From Amyloporia xantha (taxonomy: Eukaryota > Basidiomycota > Agaricomycetes > Polyporales > Adustoporiaceae), in contig JAYKKR010000019.1 of the NCBI GenBank assembly GCA_036971615.1, positions 372,001 through 436,000 of the forward strand: DNA of 64,000 nucleotides, read 5' to 3'. The position numbers were made by a program, and so were the translations under genes. Below, in pieces: positions 22,447-33,915 of this stretch. Below the pieces are notes generated by a model. That model did not search any database and was not told where the DNA came from. It was given only the letters and a program-made list of their open reading frames with translations. Each line of letters opens with the position of its first letter. The first letter of the stretch is position 1.

Positions 22447-23228
22447 ATGTCTCAGACAAAAATTCCTATTCTTTTGTCCGCCACGCTGGCTGCGTATACG
22501 GCAGCCACTCCTCCTCAACCGCAAGTACCAGCATCTCTACGCCCGAAAGATATCAGCTTCTTCGAGCGAGTATTCTCGGCAATGTCTAAAAGACACTCTC
22601 AATCCGTGAGGGTAAGTCCTGTCCTGTTGTATCTCGACTGTCAACACACTAAGATATCCTACCGCTAAAGCTCTTCGTCTGCTCTGCAGGCCTGTTGGAA
22701 ATCGTCGTGATACTTGCAAGCAAATATCGCTCTTATCCCATCTCGCAGAAGATCCTCCAATATCTAGTTCGAGGACCTCCATCCCTCGCGAACAGGATCG
22801 ATCTCTCTCCTATGTTTCTAGCCGGCTGCGGCCTCGCGATCGTTGGCGGATTCATCCGCTACCAGTGCTATCGCACCCTCGGTCGCTTTTTCACGTTTGA
22901 AGTCACCATTCAGAACGACCACAGGCTCATCACAAGCGGGCCGTACGCGTACGTCCGTCATCCATCATACACAGGTTGGATTGCCTCAACTGCAGGCATC
23001 GGCATCTGTCATGCGAGCAAGGGATCTTGGCTGAGGGAGTGTGGATTCTTTGATGCGCTGAGTGGGAAAGTGATGGCAGGAATATGTCTTATGTCTTTTG
23101 GAACAGTGGTGCTTGCCTTCATGCGTCGTGCCCCGTTAGAAGACGCGTTACTGAGAAAAAAGTTTGGAAAACAATGGGAGGACTGGGCGCAAAAAGTACA
23201 TTACAAAATGATCCCTTATGTCTATTGA
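22447..23228 (+). CDS. Isoprenylcysteine carboxyl methyltransferase, STE14/ICMT family, paralog 1
   Basis: Exon 1 is 22447-22611 (55 codons) and exon 2 is 22671-23228 (558 nt), joined in phase 0 across a 59-nt intron, for 240 residues. The N-terminus is hydrophobic (IPILLSATLAAYTAA) and followed by a Pro-rich stretch. The catalytic core reads GGFIRYQCYRTLGRFFTFEV, LITSGPYAYVRHPSYTGW (RHPSY at 151-155) and the C-terminal LEDALLRKKFGKQWEDW region ending PYVY. ICMT enzymes methylate the C-terminal prenyl-cysteine of CaaX proteins such as Ras, Rho and fungal a-factor-type pheromones in the ER membrane, using S-adenosylmethionine. It is the only intact plus-strand member of the local cluster. Confidence 0.9.
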
Positions 23229-23879
23229 TTCATACTACGGTGCACCTTCGGTCATAGTTGATGATCAGTGTAGTGATTACATCTTTACCCGCCGCTGAGA
23301 ATGAGCATCGAGGAAAGTTGGAGACCGACACCGCCGGCTCGGTCTGGATGTGAACATGACCACATTGATGCAAGGACGGGGATAGATATTGAGGTGGATT
23401 TCGGAAATATCTGTCGGTATTGCTGAGAGCAGTGAGAAATTCCGTCGTCCGTAACTTTGCGACTCACGGGAAGATAGCGTGTGAGGCGTCAAACGCGATC
23501 ACTTGATTACATGATATGCGCCCTCCGTTTCAGCACACACACATGTAGTTTTATGTGAAGGCAACAAGATCAGCGACCAACATATCAGCTGCTAAAACAC
23601 ATACGGCAGAAATTTCTCGTCAGAAATGTACAAGTTTTCCAAAAAAATTATACCATGAGGCTGCACAACGGCTACAAGGCTCGGACGTGGGGCATACATC
23701 CTAAGTTCCGCAATGAGGCGAGCACAACACAGCCAATATCACTCCGAACAGAGAAGTCTCTGCCGTAAGTAACACCAGCTGAGTTGGGCCTGTGGTTCCG
23801 AGCGGCCCAACGTCTTGCAGTGCAGTGACTTAGCTGGAGGGTCAGTCGCTGTCGCTGTCTTTCTTCTTTCAGTAGCAGA
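23229..23879. other. Intergenic stretch
   Basis: No supported gene downstream of ICMT paralog 1. Confidence 0.4.
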
Positions 23880-25114
23880 AGAGGAATTGAGGCGATAACT
23901 TGAAGGAGTCGAGGTCGGCGAGCGCACAATCGGCCCATGCATCACACTGTCCTGTACCTCCGGTCGGAGGCACGTGAGTTCGCGCTGCTGCTGCTATTCG
24001 TCCATCTCCGGCATGAGTGTCCCTCGCAGTCCCCGAACGAAGGCTTCTGGCGGTGTACGATGCGGACCTCAACTCTGAGCGCATTGACCATGTTGGGGAT
24101 CGTGATCGAGGCTGCGTGGTGGGCGCGACGGGGGTACGAGGGTCGTATGGCGCAGAAAATTGGAAACACTCGAGGGAGTGCACGACCTTGGGCACAGGGT
24201 GGGTGAGGCAAATACGCGGAGGAGATGGTGAAGTCCGGTCTTCGAGGCCACTGTTCAGGGGATGGTGGCGGAGGCGATTCCGGGTAAGCGGGGACAGTCT
24301 GGAGTTCGCCATATCGAAGAGGGCTGATACTTCTCCTCTCGATGGCTGCTCCACCACTCTGGAGGATGCCCCGTCGCCGCTTCCATTCATGTGTATAAGA
24401 TGGTTTGCAATGCGGTCTGCTCGTTATCAGCGAGTTGGCTATCCGGTAACAAGCGACGATGTATTTCCACCGTGCGTCGAGTATGACTTTCGGGTGGTCC
24501 ATCTTCGTTTACGAACACATGGCCGTCACCATCGGTCGTGCTCGGTAGCGTTCGTGACGAGGAAGCATTATCACAACCTCCACCAGGGCTGGTGGCGAAG
24601 GGTGCTCCAGTAAGTGCAGACAGTCGGGACTTGGCAGATCCGATGCAGGTCGATACTCGTCAGCCAGAACCGAAGCGTCGTCGTCGCCGGGTGGCGTCTC
24701 TAAACAGGCCCTGTTTGAATCTGTGATGTTCTTGCAGCGTGGCCTACGCACGATTAGTAATCAAATAGAAGTAAGTATCACGGCTGAAAGAGGAGGAAAA
24801 GCGAAGGTACTTACCCCGGGCGCTGCAGGCTCATCAGCTTCATCTGTGCGCTACACCGTGTTCAGAGCGCCTTCCGCAACTACTCTGCCACCCATGCTCG
24901 GTGATTTTAAGGTGTAGAAGCCATCTCTAGTGCCGGTACACGTGCCGGTGTCCTCGTATGCTGGGATATACACGAACATCGCTGGACCAGTCAGAGCCCA
25001 AGGATGGCTGCGTTGAAATACTCCAAGTATTGATGGAGTTGTATGGTGTAGGAGGAGTGGTAATGAAGTAGAATGTGAAGACGAGAAAGTCTCCCGTCGC
25101 GAACGTCGTTTCAT
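23880..25114 (-). CDS. Small-gene family copy D, unknown function, model unresolved
   Basis: A TATAAA element (minus strand, 25206-25201) lies about 90 bp before ATG 25114. The family's 17-bp block is at 25051-25035. The first frame gives an 87-residue product (MKRRSRRETF...) that ends near 24851. A good intron follows (GTAAGT at about 24812 to GTAG with a TACTAAT-like branch site). Below it several open minus-strand frames continue to about 23880, including one with PGDDDASVLADEYRPASDLP. I could not chain these into one protein, and similarity to copy B beyond the 5' end is not evident. The minus strand is preferred because of the intron signals. Confidence 0.3.
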
Positions 25115-25599
25115 GAGGATAAAGTTGTTTGAAGAGAAGACTGCGAAGTTGTAAATGGTAGCGGAATTGAGATGCAGCTGCCTACCGGGGAGGAGAGGTA
25201 TTTATATGTAACGGGAGGATCGCTTAGGGAGGGGCCACACAGACGCCGAAGCGTTTGTTTCTACGCGACAGATGGCCGCATTGATGTGCATCGGATGTGG
25301 CTGACACGGGTTATAGAATGGAAGCGCTTCCTTGCATTGTCTGCGATAGAAATCCCGAATGAGCAACGGCCGTAAGATGATCCGTTGGATGCTTAACAAG
25401 GGGTTCTACAGAATCTGTCCGCATAAGTTGACAACCGCATCATCTGCGATATCGAAGGGCAAGTAGAGACCTACAACGTTGACTATAACGGGCCTAACTC
25501 CATCAAGGGTTCCAATCCTCTCCTTACTCCGCAGTATGCTCAACAAACAGTCCTTCTCAAGACGGGCTAACCCCGCCCAGAAAATGAACACGTTGAAAA

Positions 25600-25990
25600 T
25601 TTACGGCAACACTGGTTGTTACCCTCGTAGAAATTCCTCAAACGGGTGGAGCCGTTCGTATTGTGTTGTTCTCGCCAATGTTCCTGGTCGCCATGATGGG
25701 CGGCCTTGCACAGATCTAGTGCTACCGATCCGGGGCCACCACCGCCTCGTGATAAGTGGGCTGTACACGTATGCCTTCCGTCCGTCCGTATTACACGAGT
25801 TGTTTCGATTTCGGGGTGGGCATCCGCATGTGCTATGCCGGTCCTTGGTCTTGGGAATGTGATTTCGGACGCAGTCGCGGGAAAAGTGAAGAAGAGTGCG
25901 CACCTGGAGCTCCTGCCAGTGGAGATCGCTACGGTGGTAGTTTCGGCGTGCGTTGGGCTAAAGACAAGGTATGGATAATAATACGAGAGT
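25600..25990 (+). pseudogene. ICMT-family pseudogene
   Basis: Fragments of the ICMT core can be read in successive frames. They are MFLVAMMGGLAQI-stop-CYR (about 25679, matching MFLAGCGLAIVGGFIRYQCYR), HHRLVISGLYTYAFRPSV (matching the LITSGPYAYVRHPSY region, with RHPSY lost) and GVGIRMCYAGPWSWECDF (matching GIGICHASKGSWLRECGF). Stops and frameshifts separate the pieces, and the C-terminal FGKQWEDW block is not visible. It lies between two intact paralogs, so it is a dead tandem copy. Confidence 0.75.
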
Positions 25991-27101
25991 CGGTAGGACA
26001 AATGGGTGGAGTGGATTCATTGAATAGTGCCACCAGTGACCGATGTACTTTGCTATAAATCTCATACACATTGCTAGCAACCAATCTGGATGCGTATGAA
26101 ATGACGAGACTGAGTTGCAGTGCGTCTCGGATTCCGTTATATTTAAGTGGTTGTTACGTTCCGGTAGGACAAACTTCCTCCGGCCAGCTATGGTTCTCCT
26201 ATAAAATGTAGTGTACATATCAGACTGTACGCGGGTGATGTCGAGAGCATCGTCTCGAGTCCTCTTCTACAATACAGCACTTACTTCGGTTTCATATTTG
26301 TTCTCCTTACCTCCGAGTCTTGTCGAGCGGTCGAGATCCTGCAGATTCTGGTTTCAGTATGGACATCAGACTGGACATTCGGACAACGACTCGAAAGAGC
26401 ATCCTGGACCCCAGTTCTCGAACCTGATGTGAGGACGACACATGTATAAACCAATACGCTGGGGATCCTTACCTCATGTTATCGTATGTGGCCGGACGCG
26501 CCTGTCTCCTCGGATTTCCTTCAGTTACACCACTGTTGCGATCCTCGCCCGCTTTGCTGGCAACACTTATGGATTCTGTGACGCGCTGACCAGCCACGCT
26601 ATCTCAGAATTTGTTGGCCTGCCATTAGGCCTTCTGACTTGGAGCTGTGAGTGTAGGCTTTGGTAACATATTCTGCCGAGTCGTGCCTCACAGTCCTATC
26701 ATAAATATGGGCTAACTTTCGAAATCGGATATTGGATCTCGCTTGATCGAGGAAAATTGAATTTGTTTGATGGTTCCTCAATCGCAATTTGCCTCGCAAT
26801 TCCCCTCGAAATTCGCCTGCGATGTTCCAGCCCACTTACTGGCATACCAACTCCATAGCAGCTGTGCGTCCGCATGCTATGTCGGTCGCACTTGCCGCAA
26901 CCACTAGTCCGACATTCGATCTATGTTCCAAACAGCCTGCGATCACTCTGTTTGCTGCCAGGCCACTTCACGTGGAAGAGACTCCACGCTGTCTCCTTTA
27001 GTCCATCGAACACTCCTCATATTCTCTCTAAATTCTTCAGAAGGACAGAACTGCATCGATACAGATATATATCCACCACGTCGAAAAATCACACAGGAAC
27101 G
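25991..27101. other. Intergenic stretch before PPX1
   Basis: No domain-bearing frame. A hydrophobic plus-strand frame around 26490-26665 is not identifiable. The last 100-200 bp are probably the PPX1 promoter and leader. Confidence 0.35.
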
Positions 27102-28918
27102 ATGTCTGATGTTCTCAGTTCGCTGAAGACCCCTTCGGCATCCAGGCCCTCAAGGACGCTATCTGACTTCCTGCGCGAGAGAAAGACGCTCTACTTAGAT
27201 GCCGTGAAGGAAGGGAATGGTGGAGACTGGACTGTGGTGATGGGCAATGAGGCTGGCGGTGAGTGTATCACTACACTTTAGGGGTGTTCAGAGTGTGCGA
27301 TTCTGCGTGATTCCGGGCCGATGCTCAAGTAGAATCGAATCGTGAATTTCCTTCGGATTTAGTTAGGAATCGCAGAATCGCAGAATCGAGTAGAATCACC
27401 GCCTTTGCGAACCGCCTCGGGAGGAGGTTTGACACCCAGAATCCCGATTCTGTAACGGTTATGGCTCCCTCGATTCTGATTGTGTTATCTTTTTATGCAA
27501 AATTTTGGCAGAATCTGCCTTGTTCGCAAAGGATGCATTCAGAGTCAGACTTGATTCTGAACGGATTCTTGACCTAGAATCCACCCTGTGTTTCACTCAG
27601 AATCACACCGGAATCACTGCGTTCTGAACACCCCCATATTGACCGATATATCTGGATCTGACGGACTGATACGGCGTAAGACCTTGATTCCATCGCGAGC
27701 GCTGTGGGTTACGCATGGTATGCATCCACAATACAGAACTCGCCCACCGTCGCGCTCAGCCAGACTCCGCGCACCGATCTGCATCTGCGTGCGGAGAACC
27801 TGCACGCCTTCTCCCTTGTCGGGCTCGACCCGGCAGACTTGCTGTGCCTCGACGACGTCCCACGGACGAATTCTGGGGCGTTTCCGTCGAACAAGGTTGC
27901 GCTGGTCGACCACAACCGCGTCAACCCAACCTTCGCGACGGGCAACCTCACTCCTAGTGTGGTCGCTGTCATTGACCACCATTCGGACGAAGGGCTTTAC
28001 AAGGACACTGCGGACCTGCGTATCATTACAACGGGTATCGGGAGCTGTGCTTCTCTGATCGCATGCTATCTCGAAGAAGGGTGCTCCGACAAGGTCCCTC
28101 CAGAACTCGCAACCTTCCTCCTCTCCGCCATCGTCATCGACACCTCAGGGTTACTTCCCGGCGGCAAAGCGGTCGATACCGACCAACGTGCTGCCGCCTT
28201 CCTCGCCCCCCGCTGCACACTCTCCGCATCCTCGGACACCACGGTATCTACCTTGTCTCAGTCCGATCCCGCTCCGCCGCTCCATACCTCCCCCGCAATC
28301 CGCGAGCTCTTCGACACGCTCCAAGCAAAGAAGACCTCTGTTGCACATCTACGCACGCGCGATCTCCTCCGGCGGGACTACAAAGAGTACGCGCTGACGC
28401 CGTCGTGGGCGCCCACGCGCGAGTGGCTCATCGGGCTTGCATCGGTTCCGATTGGGCTCGGTGCCTGGCTCCCGCGCGAGGGCAGTACGCAGTTCGCAGA
28501 CGCTGTGAGGATGTGGATGGACGAGCGCGGGCTGACGGCGCTGGGGATATTAACATCCTTCCGGAGTGAGGAGAAGAAGCACGGGAAGGGTGGGCACGAG
28601 AAGCATGCGAAGAACGGAAAGCATGGGAAGCACAAGAGGGAGCAGCTGTATGTTGTGCGTGTGCCTCCAGATGGGAGGGACGAGGAAGAGCTGGCGGAGA
28701 GGCTATTTCGCGGGCTGGAGGAGAGCGAGGAGCTGGGGCTGAAGACGAAGAAGTGGGGTAAGCTAGGGGTGGAAGAAGGGGCTGGATTTAGGGAGGGATG
28801 GCGTATGCGGGTGTGGAAGCAGAAGAAGACCGATGCGACGAGGAAGGCGACGGCGCCGATTGTGAAGGCGATCGTGGAAGGAAGTCGGGAGATTGATGGG
28901 GCGCAAGCGGCGCTGTGA
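27102..28918 (+). CDS. PPX1: Exopolyphosphatase, DHH family
   Basis: Exon 1 is 27102-27258 and exon 2 is 27681-28918. They join in phase 1 to give 464 residues. DHH-phosphoesterase motifs are clear: DLDS at 53-56, VDHN at 128-131 and IDHHSDEG beginning at 150 (DHH 151-153). GIGSCASLIA and LLSAIVIDTSGL, which carries the fourth-motif Asp, follow. The C-terminal DHHA2-type part includes a Lys/His-rich insert (KKHGKGGHEKHAKNGKHGK) and ends in a basic region. Ppx1 hydrolyses terminal phosphate from inorganic polyphosphate with a divalent metal. The gene sits inside the ICMT cluster but shows no functional tie to it. Intron 1 is 422 nt because it contains an inverted-repeat element. Confidence 0.92.
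27281..27634. mobile_element. MITE-like inverted-repeat element in PPX1 intron 1
   Basis: The ends are GGGGTGTTCAGA (27281-27292) and its exact complement TCTGAACACCCC (27623-27634). The interior is packed with AGAATC or its complement, about 13 copies. Removing the 354 bp leaves a 68-nt intron, a normal size for this genome. No coding capacity. The GGGGTGTTCA end resembles hAT-type termini, but I see no clear 8-bp target duplication, so the superfamily is open. Confidence 0.7.
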
Positions 28919-29861
28919 GGTGATATTTCAAAGACAGGAATGCGTTGACTGTGTATCTAGGTGAAAGTGCTGCAACACGCAATTATTTTTGATTCTATTT
29001 CATCCCAAGGCATCGAAGCTCGTGCAGCGTGGACTTTGCTCTGCAAGAGTACTGTATCTCAGACATGGTGCACTTAATCCAGATTCCAGAACGCTTTCCT
29101 CTGTTAAATCTAAACTCATGCACGGCGGGACCACAACCCACTGGCAGCCTCATCGAGTGCAATAATTTGCCGCACACTGAAGGCCGGCCGCTGCACTCGA
29201 CGCTGGCTTGCAAGCAGTGATTACAGTCATATCCTATTCAGTAATTCTTCGTCGGCGTCGAATATCTCTTTGTGCGTCTAGCTCTACTCTGATGGGATAC
29301 CAGGACGACTGGTTGGGTTGTTCGATGGTACGAATTTGATTCACCAAGACGAAACGAACTGCGCCTGACTCATCACAGATGTCGTGTCAACCAGGTTAGA
29401 GCAATCGAAGATGGGAAAGCTGCTAAAGATAGATACATGGAGCCATATATCAAGGTAATTCACTTACCTGAAAGGGATGAAAGTTTGCTAAGTAGCGACT
29501 CCGCTCCGTCGATCCATCTCTTCCGATACTGACAATCCATCAGGTGTGATGCCATCACAAACATGGCAACTGGTGCTCGTCCTCAATCAGTAAGCTGACC
29601 GCCGACTTGGGGGAATGCCTGAATAGGAATGGCTAATCCTTGTGACCCAGGATGATCTACTTTTTCACTCGTCGGGTCGGAGACAGACAGGTACAAGCGT
29701 GGAGGATACGCCCACTAATGTAGATGTAGTTGTATTCAACCGATACCGGTGCAATTCATCATAGGTAAGTGCGAATTCAACGAGAACGGAAACTTTCAAT
29801 AGATATACATCGCCACTCGGTCAACAGCCTCGTCTACTGTTCCTCAACAGTTACGTTTGAA
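28919..29861. other. Intergenic stretch
   Basis: About 940 bp between PPX1 and ICMT paralog 2, whose 3' ends face each other. No gene seen. Confidence 0.4.
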
Positions 29862-30630
29862 CTAGTAGACATAAGGTAACATTCTATATCGTACTTTACA
29901 CGCCCATTCGTCCCATTGCTCTCCGAACTGCTTCCTCAAAATTGCATCCTCTACCATGCATCGACGCACCATGACAACCATGCCAAGGCCAATAGCAACC
30001 ACATATAGTGTTGTTCCAACCTTCACCACCGGCGTATTGAACATATGACATTCTCGCAGCCAGGATCCGCGACTGGTGCAACAGAGGATCATGCCGACCA
30101 ATGTGGAGAACATGCCCGTGTAGGATGGATGACGAACGTAGGCATATGGCCCGCTTGTGATGAGCTTGTGCTCGTCAAGGAGGGCCAAACTGAGAGTGAA
30201 GAAGCGGCCCATGGCGCAATAACATTGGTATCGGATAAAACCACCAACCGCCGCCAGGCCGCAGCCGACGAGGAACGTGCGGGAAATTCCTATTTTACTC
30301 GTCAAGGCCATTCGACCGGGAACGAGTAGCTCGAGAATCCTCTGCGAAATTGGATGGCCGGAATACATGCGAGCAATTATCACGGCTACTTCGAATAGAG
30401 TCGCTGAGTAGAGGGCGAGCTGAAGAAGATTGAGCATCATAACAATTAATGACAGAGACAAGATATACCTTTGTTCCTCCAGCATACTCCTGGGCAATGG
30501 AGGAGATTATTCGGTCGAACGTACTCGCTTCCTTGGGCAGTTCAGACGCCTGCGCCTTCGCTGGCGCTGTCAAGGAAATATAAGTGCTGAGAGTACCCAC
30601 GAGAAGGAACGGAATCTTGACGAGAGACAT
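29862..30630 (-). CDS. Isoprenylcysteine carboxyl methyltransferase, STE14/ICMT family, paralog 2
   Basis: Exon 1 is 30630-30469 (54 codons) and exon 2 is 30419-29862 (558 nt), joined in phase 0 across a 49-nt intron, for 239 residues. The N-terminus is MSLVKIPFLLVGTLSTYISL. The core has GGFIRYQCYCAMGRFFTL, LITSGPYAYVRHPSYTGM and VEDAILRKQFGEQWDEW, ending PYVY. All key motifs are intact. It differs from its neighbours in the N-terminal stretch (AKAQASELPKEASTF) and in the second half of the protein, so it is not a very recent copy. Confidence 0.9.
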
Positions 30631-31519
30631 GCTAAGACTGTGCACACTCAGGGACACGATCAGATCGTAGAAAGATGGGTATGAGTTAGTATTAGGTTTG
30701 GTGTCTTCCTATCTGTCTAGAGCGGCGCTCGATTAGCTAGATACCACCATTACACCCGAACCGCAGTCGTGATAGTCACGCATATTGCAATGTATTCATT
30801 GCGTTGTAAGGTCAGCTGCTGTGACAGCGTGAGTGCTATTTTACCGGTTGCGACCAAGTGTCACTGATAAACCAGACGCGGACGAGCCTATACGTCGCAC
30901 TGACACATGCTCAATGCGGCTAGATGGACAAAGACTTCGACACATGCCTTATTTCACTTTGTCATTTGCAGCCAGCTTCACGAACCAGACGTGTATGAGC
31001 TTACGTCACGCTAGGCGTTCCTAGCATGCGGCCTCAGACGGGTTTGCGTCCGTGAAATGCTATGACCTATGGATGAGGTACTCACATGGTCCATGAATAT
31101 GCCTTCCGTCGTCTTAGGTTCAATTAAGTCTTGAAATGCCTCGAAGCGCCACAACGATGCACTCTACAAAGGCTAGGGCTGACTCCAACAGACGCCCATG
31201 TCCTTCGGGTGTCACGGTGAGATCACCACAAGCGCTGTCAGTGAACTGAGTCCTCCAACGAAATAAATTGAAAGCAGTACTCCAGTAGGCAAGAGGAAGT
31301 GGATCTTAGATATTAGCGGCGGCGCCAGAAGAAGTTCCGGTATCGATTCAAGAAAGACGCTAACCATGTTGACAGAAGCTGCTCATTGAGCGAGTGAGAG
31401 CGGTGCATTATATATCAGTTACAAAATGTTTCGATTTATGCTGTAGATAAGTTCATTAGCACAGAAAGAAGATGCAAACTGATGAGGAGATAGAGACGAA
31501 CGCGTATAGATCCTGGCCC
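30631..31519. other. Intergenic stretch
   Basis: Promoter of ICMT paralog 2 and 3' flank of paralog 3. No gene seen. Confidence 0.4.
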
Positions 31520-32306
31520 TCAGTACACATATGGAATAAGCCTGTACGGTACTCTCTTCGCCCAATCATCCCACTCCTTTCCGAAACGTTTCTTCAGCAG
31601 CGCATCCTCCAACGGCACTCGAGTGAAAATGATGGCCGCTGTTAGCAAAGAAAACGCCACATATAGCCCTGCAGCGAGTTTCCCCAAGGGCGTCTCCAAA
31701 CCATGACACTCTTTAATCCAAGAGCCGCTGCAAGTGTAGCAGATCCCAGTGCCAATCATGGGGACGAGGGCAGCGATATATGAGGGATGCCGGACGTAAG
31801 AGTATGGTCCTTGCGTGATGAGTTCATGATCATCTCGAACAACCACTTCGAAGGTGAAAAAGCGGTTCAAGGTGCGATAGCACTGATAGCGTATGAAGCC
31901 ACCGACGACCGTGAAGCCACATCCTAACAAGAAAATGGGGGAGATGCTAACACTGTTCGCAAGAGACGGTGGTCCCCGAACGAGTGTTGCGAGAATCTGT
32001 TGCGAAACCGGATGAGAGGGATGTCTGCCGGCAAGTATCACAGAGCTTTCCACGACAGCTCCAAGCGAAATGAGATGCTAATATGTTATGTTAGTCTATG
32101 TTAGTCGCAGACATATATCAAAGATCGATATTGGCCATCACCTTGAAACAGGGGGTGTACAAGGAGACGAGCGTTGAGAAGACTCGCTCATACATGCCAA
32201 TATCCTTGGGCCGTTCAGTCGCCCGAACCTTTGGCTGAGGAGATGTTAAAGTGGCATGAATGCCTAATGCACCCGCAAAGAGGAAAGGTATCTTTAACAG
32301 AGACAT
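31520..32306 (-). CDS. Isoprenylcysteine carboxyl methyltransferase, STE14/ICMT family, paralog 3
   Basis: Exon 1 is 32306-32142 (55 codons) and exon 2 is 32077-31520 (558 nt), joined in phase 0 across a 64-nt intron, for 240 residues. Motifs are GGFIRYQCYRTLNRFFTFEV, LITQGPYSYVRHPSYIAA and LEDALLKKRFGKEWDDWAK, ending PYVY. The reading frame is intact. Membrane segments lie around VVESSVILAG, SPIFLLGCGFTVVGG and AGLYVAFSLLTAAIIF. Confidence 0.9.
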
Positions 32307-32821
32307 TCTGGATGAGTCTTGGGACTTAGGGTGATGAATCAGTCGAACATGGCGGCAACTGCGCCCTCTTTATCTACGGAATGTGGCGGAGCAATGAAAG
32401 TTTGTTGTGCCAAACCTTAAAAGTTAGCTGAACACGGCTGTCTCAGCAGCGCTAGGTTGATAGCTCACCAGAAGCTTCTGTCCATGCACGCATCTCTTTT
32501 CGAGGCGCTTTCCTACACGCGAACAAAGTTCAAACGTTTAAAAATAGATAAGTCCCATATGATTAATCTTCCGCTTAGTTGCCGATAGACGGCTCGCAGA
32601 AAGATTTCATATCGTGCAAACACCCTACAAACAGCAGCGTTTGAGCACAGTGTTCTCATAGTAGGTTCCAATGTGCCCTGAATGATTAGGGCCCGTTCAT
32701 GAGCGAGCGTTCCGACACGATCTCACCTAAGCGCCTTGCAGGCGTAGCGCTACTTATTATACTAAATTTATTAGAATCCAGCAGCTATCAACGATACAGA
32801 GGAACGTACCATGATAGTGAA
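32307..32821. other. Intergenic stretch
   Basis: Promoter of ICMT paralog 3 and 3' flank of paralog 4. No gene seen. Confidence 0.4.
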
Positions 32822-33597
32822 TCAATAAACACACGGTATAAGCCTGTAAGGCACCCTCTTCGCCCACTCATTCCACCGTTCCCCGAACCGTTTCCTCAAC
32901 ATCGCGTCCTCCGTGCGCGGACGAGTCACTGCGACTGCTGTCCCAACCATCGCAAAGATCAGGTAAATTCCCGCAGATGCTTTCCCCCATGTCGTATCCA
33001 ATATCCGACACTCGGTCAGCCACGAGCCACGGCTCGCATAAACGATGCCGATGCCGTACATGGCCGCCAACCCGCTTGTGTACGATGGATGTCGCACGTA
33101 TCCGTATGGCCCGGATGTTACCAGCTGATGGTCGTTCTGGATGGCTACTTCGAACGTAAAGAAGCGCCCCAGGGTGCGGAAACATTGGTAGCGAATGAGG
33201 CTTCCAACTGCAGTGAGGCCGACGCCAGCGAGGAACATAGGCGAGAAAGATATCTCGCTGGCTCGGGAAGCAGGGCCGCAGACGAGGGTTTGGAGGATCT
33301 TCTGTGAGAGAGGATGTTCGGGATATCTACTCGCAAGTATTACGGCGGTTTCCAGAAGACCTCCAGCGCAAACAAGGAGCTAGCGTTGTTGTCAGTCTCA
33401 CTGAGTGAGGGAACGAGTTGAACTGGACTCACCCTGTAGGCTCCAGAGTACCCTCTTGCAATTGATGAGATGATCCGTTCAAAGATGCTGATATCTTTCG
33501 GACGTGCAGATGCAGGTACCTTAGGCTGTGGCGGCGTCATAGCACTGTAAGCACCCAGCGTGCCTACCAGCAGGACTGGAACTTTCACGAGCGACAT
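32822..33597 (-). CDS. Isoprenylcysteine carboxyl methyltransferase, STE14/ICMT family, paralog 4
   Basis: Exon 1 is 33597-33433 (55 codons) and exon 2 is 33379-32822 (558 nt), joined in phase 0 across a 53-nt GTGAGT...TAG intron, for 240 residues. It reads MSLVKVPVLLVGTLGAYSAM, then SLIRYQCFRTLGRFFTFEV, LVTSGPYGYVRHPSYTSG and TEDAMLRKRFGERWNEWAK, ending PCVY. It is closest in sequence to paralogs 1 and 3. Its start is 318 bp from the edge of the large foldback element. Confidence 0.9.
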
Positions 33598-33915
33598 GGT
33601 CTCCACGAGAGGGGGTAAATCGTCTGCAGGGAGTACAGCACGGCACTTGCAGTTCAAGTTGGCGCACCGTGTGACCGGCCGTTGTGCTCAAACTTCTACA
33701 TTAACCACAAATGCACAAGCGTCCATTCCAAACATAAGTTGATCAATCACAGTGACGTTATAGCGGTAATAGACGCAGAAGATCCTACAGCCATGTCTCT
33801 TACAGAGGTTCCCTCGATGGAAAAAGTGGCAGCCTATATAAGACAGAGCTAGAGCAAGTGCTGGGTTTCACTGGATCGAGGTAGACAATGAGGTATGGTG
33901 AACACAACCGTATTA
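33598..33915. other. Spacer between ICMT paralog 4 and the foldback element
   Basis: Contains the paralog 4 promoter. The last three bases (TTA, 33913-33915) are the left target duplication of the foldback element. Confidence 0.5.

Noticed and set aside
22208..22609. A 133-codon frame overlapping ICMT paralog 1 exon 1.
   Set aside because: It is in another frame from the ICMT exon and has no domain.
24017..24613. A 198-codon plus-strand frame.
   Set aside because: It lies opposite the spliced minus-strand copy D, where intron signals with a branch site are visible.
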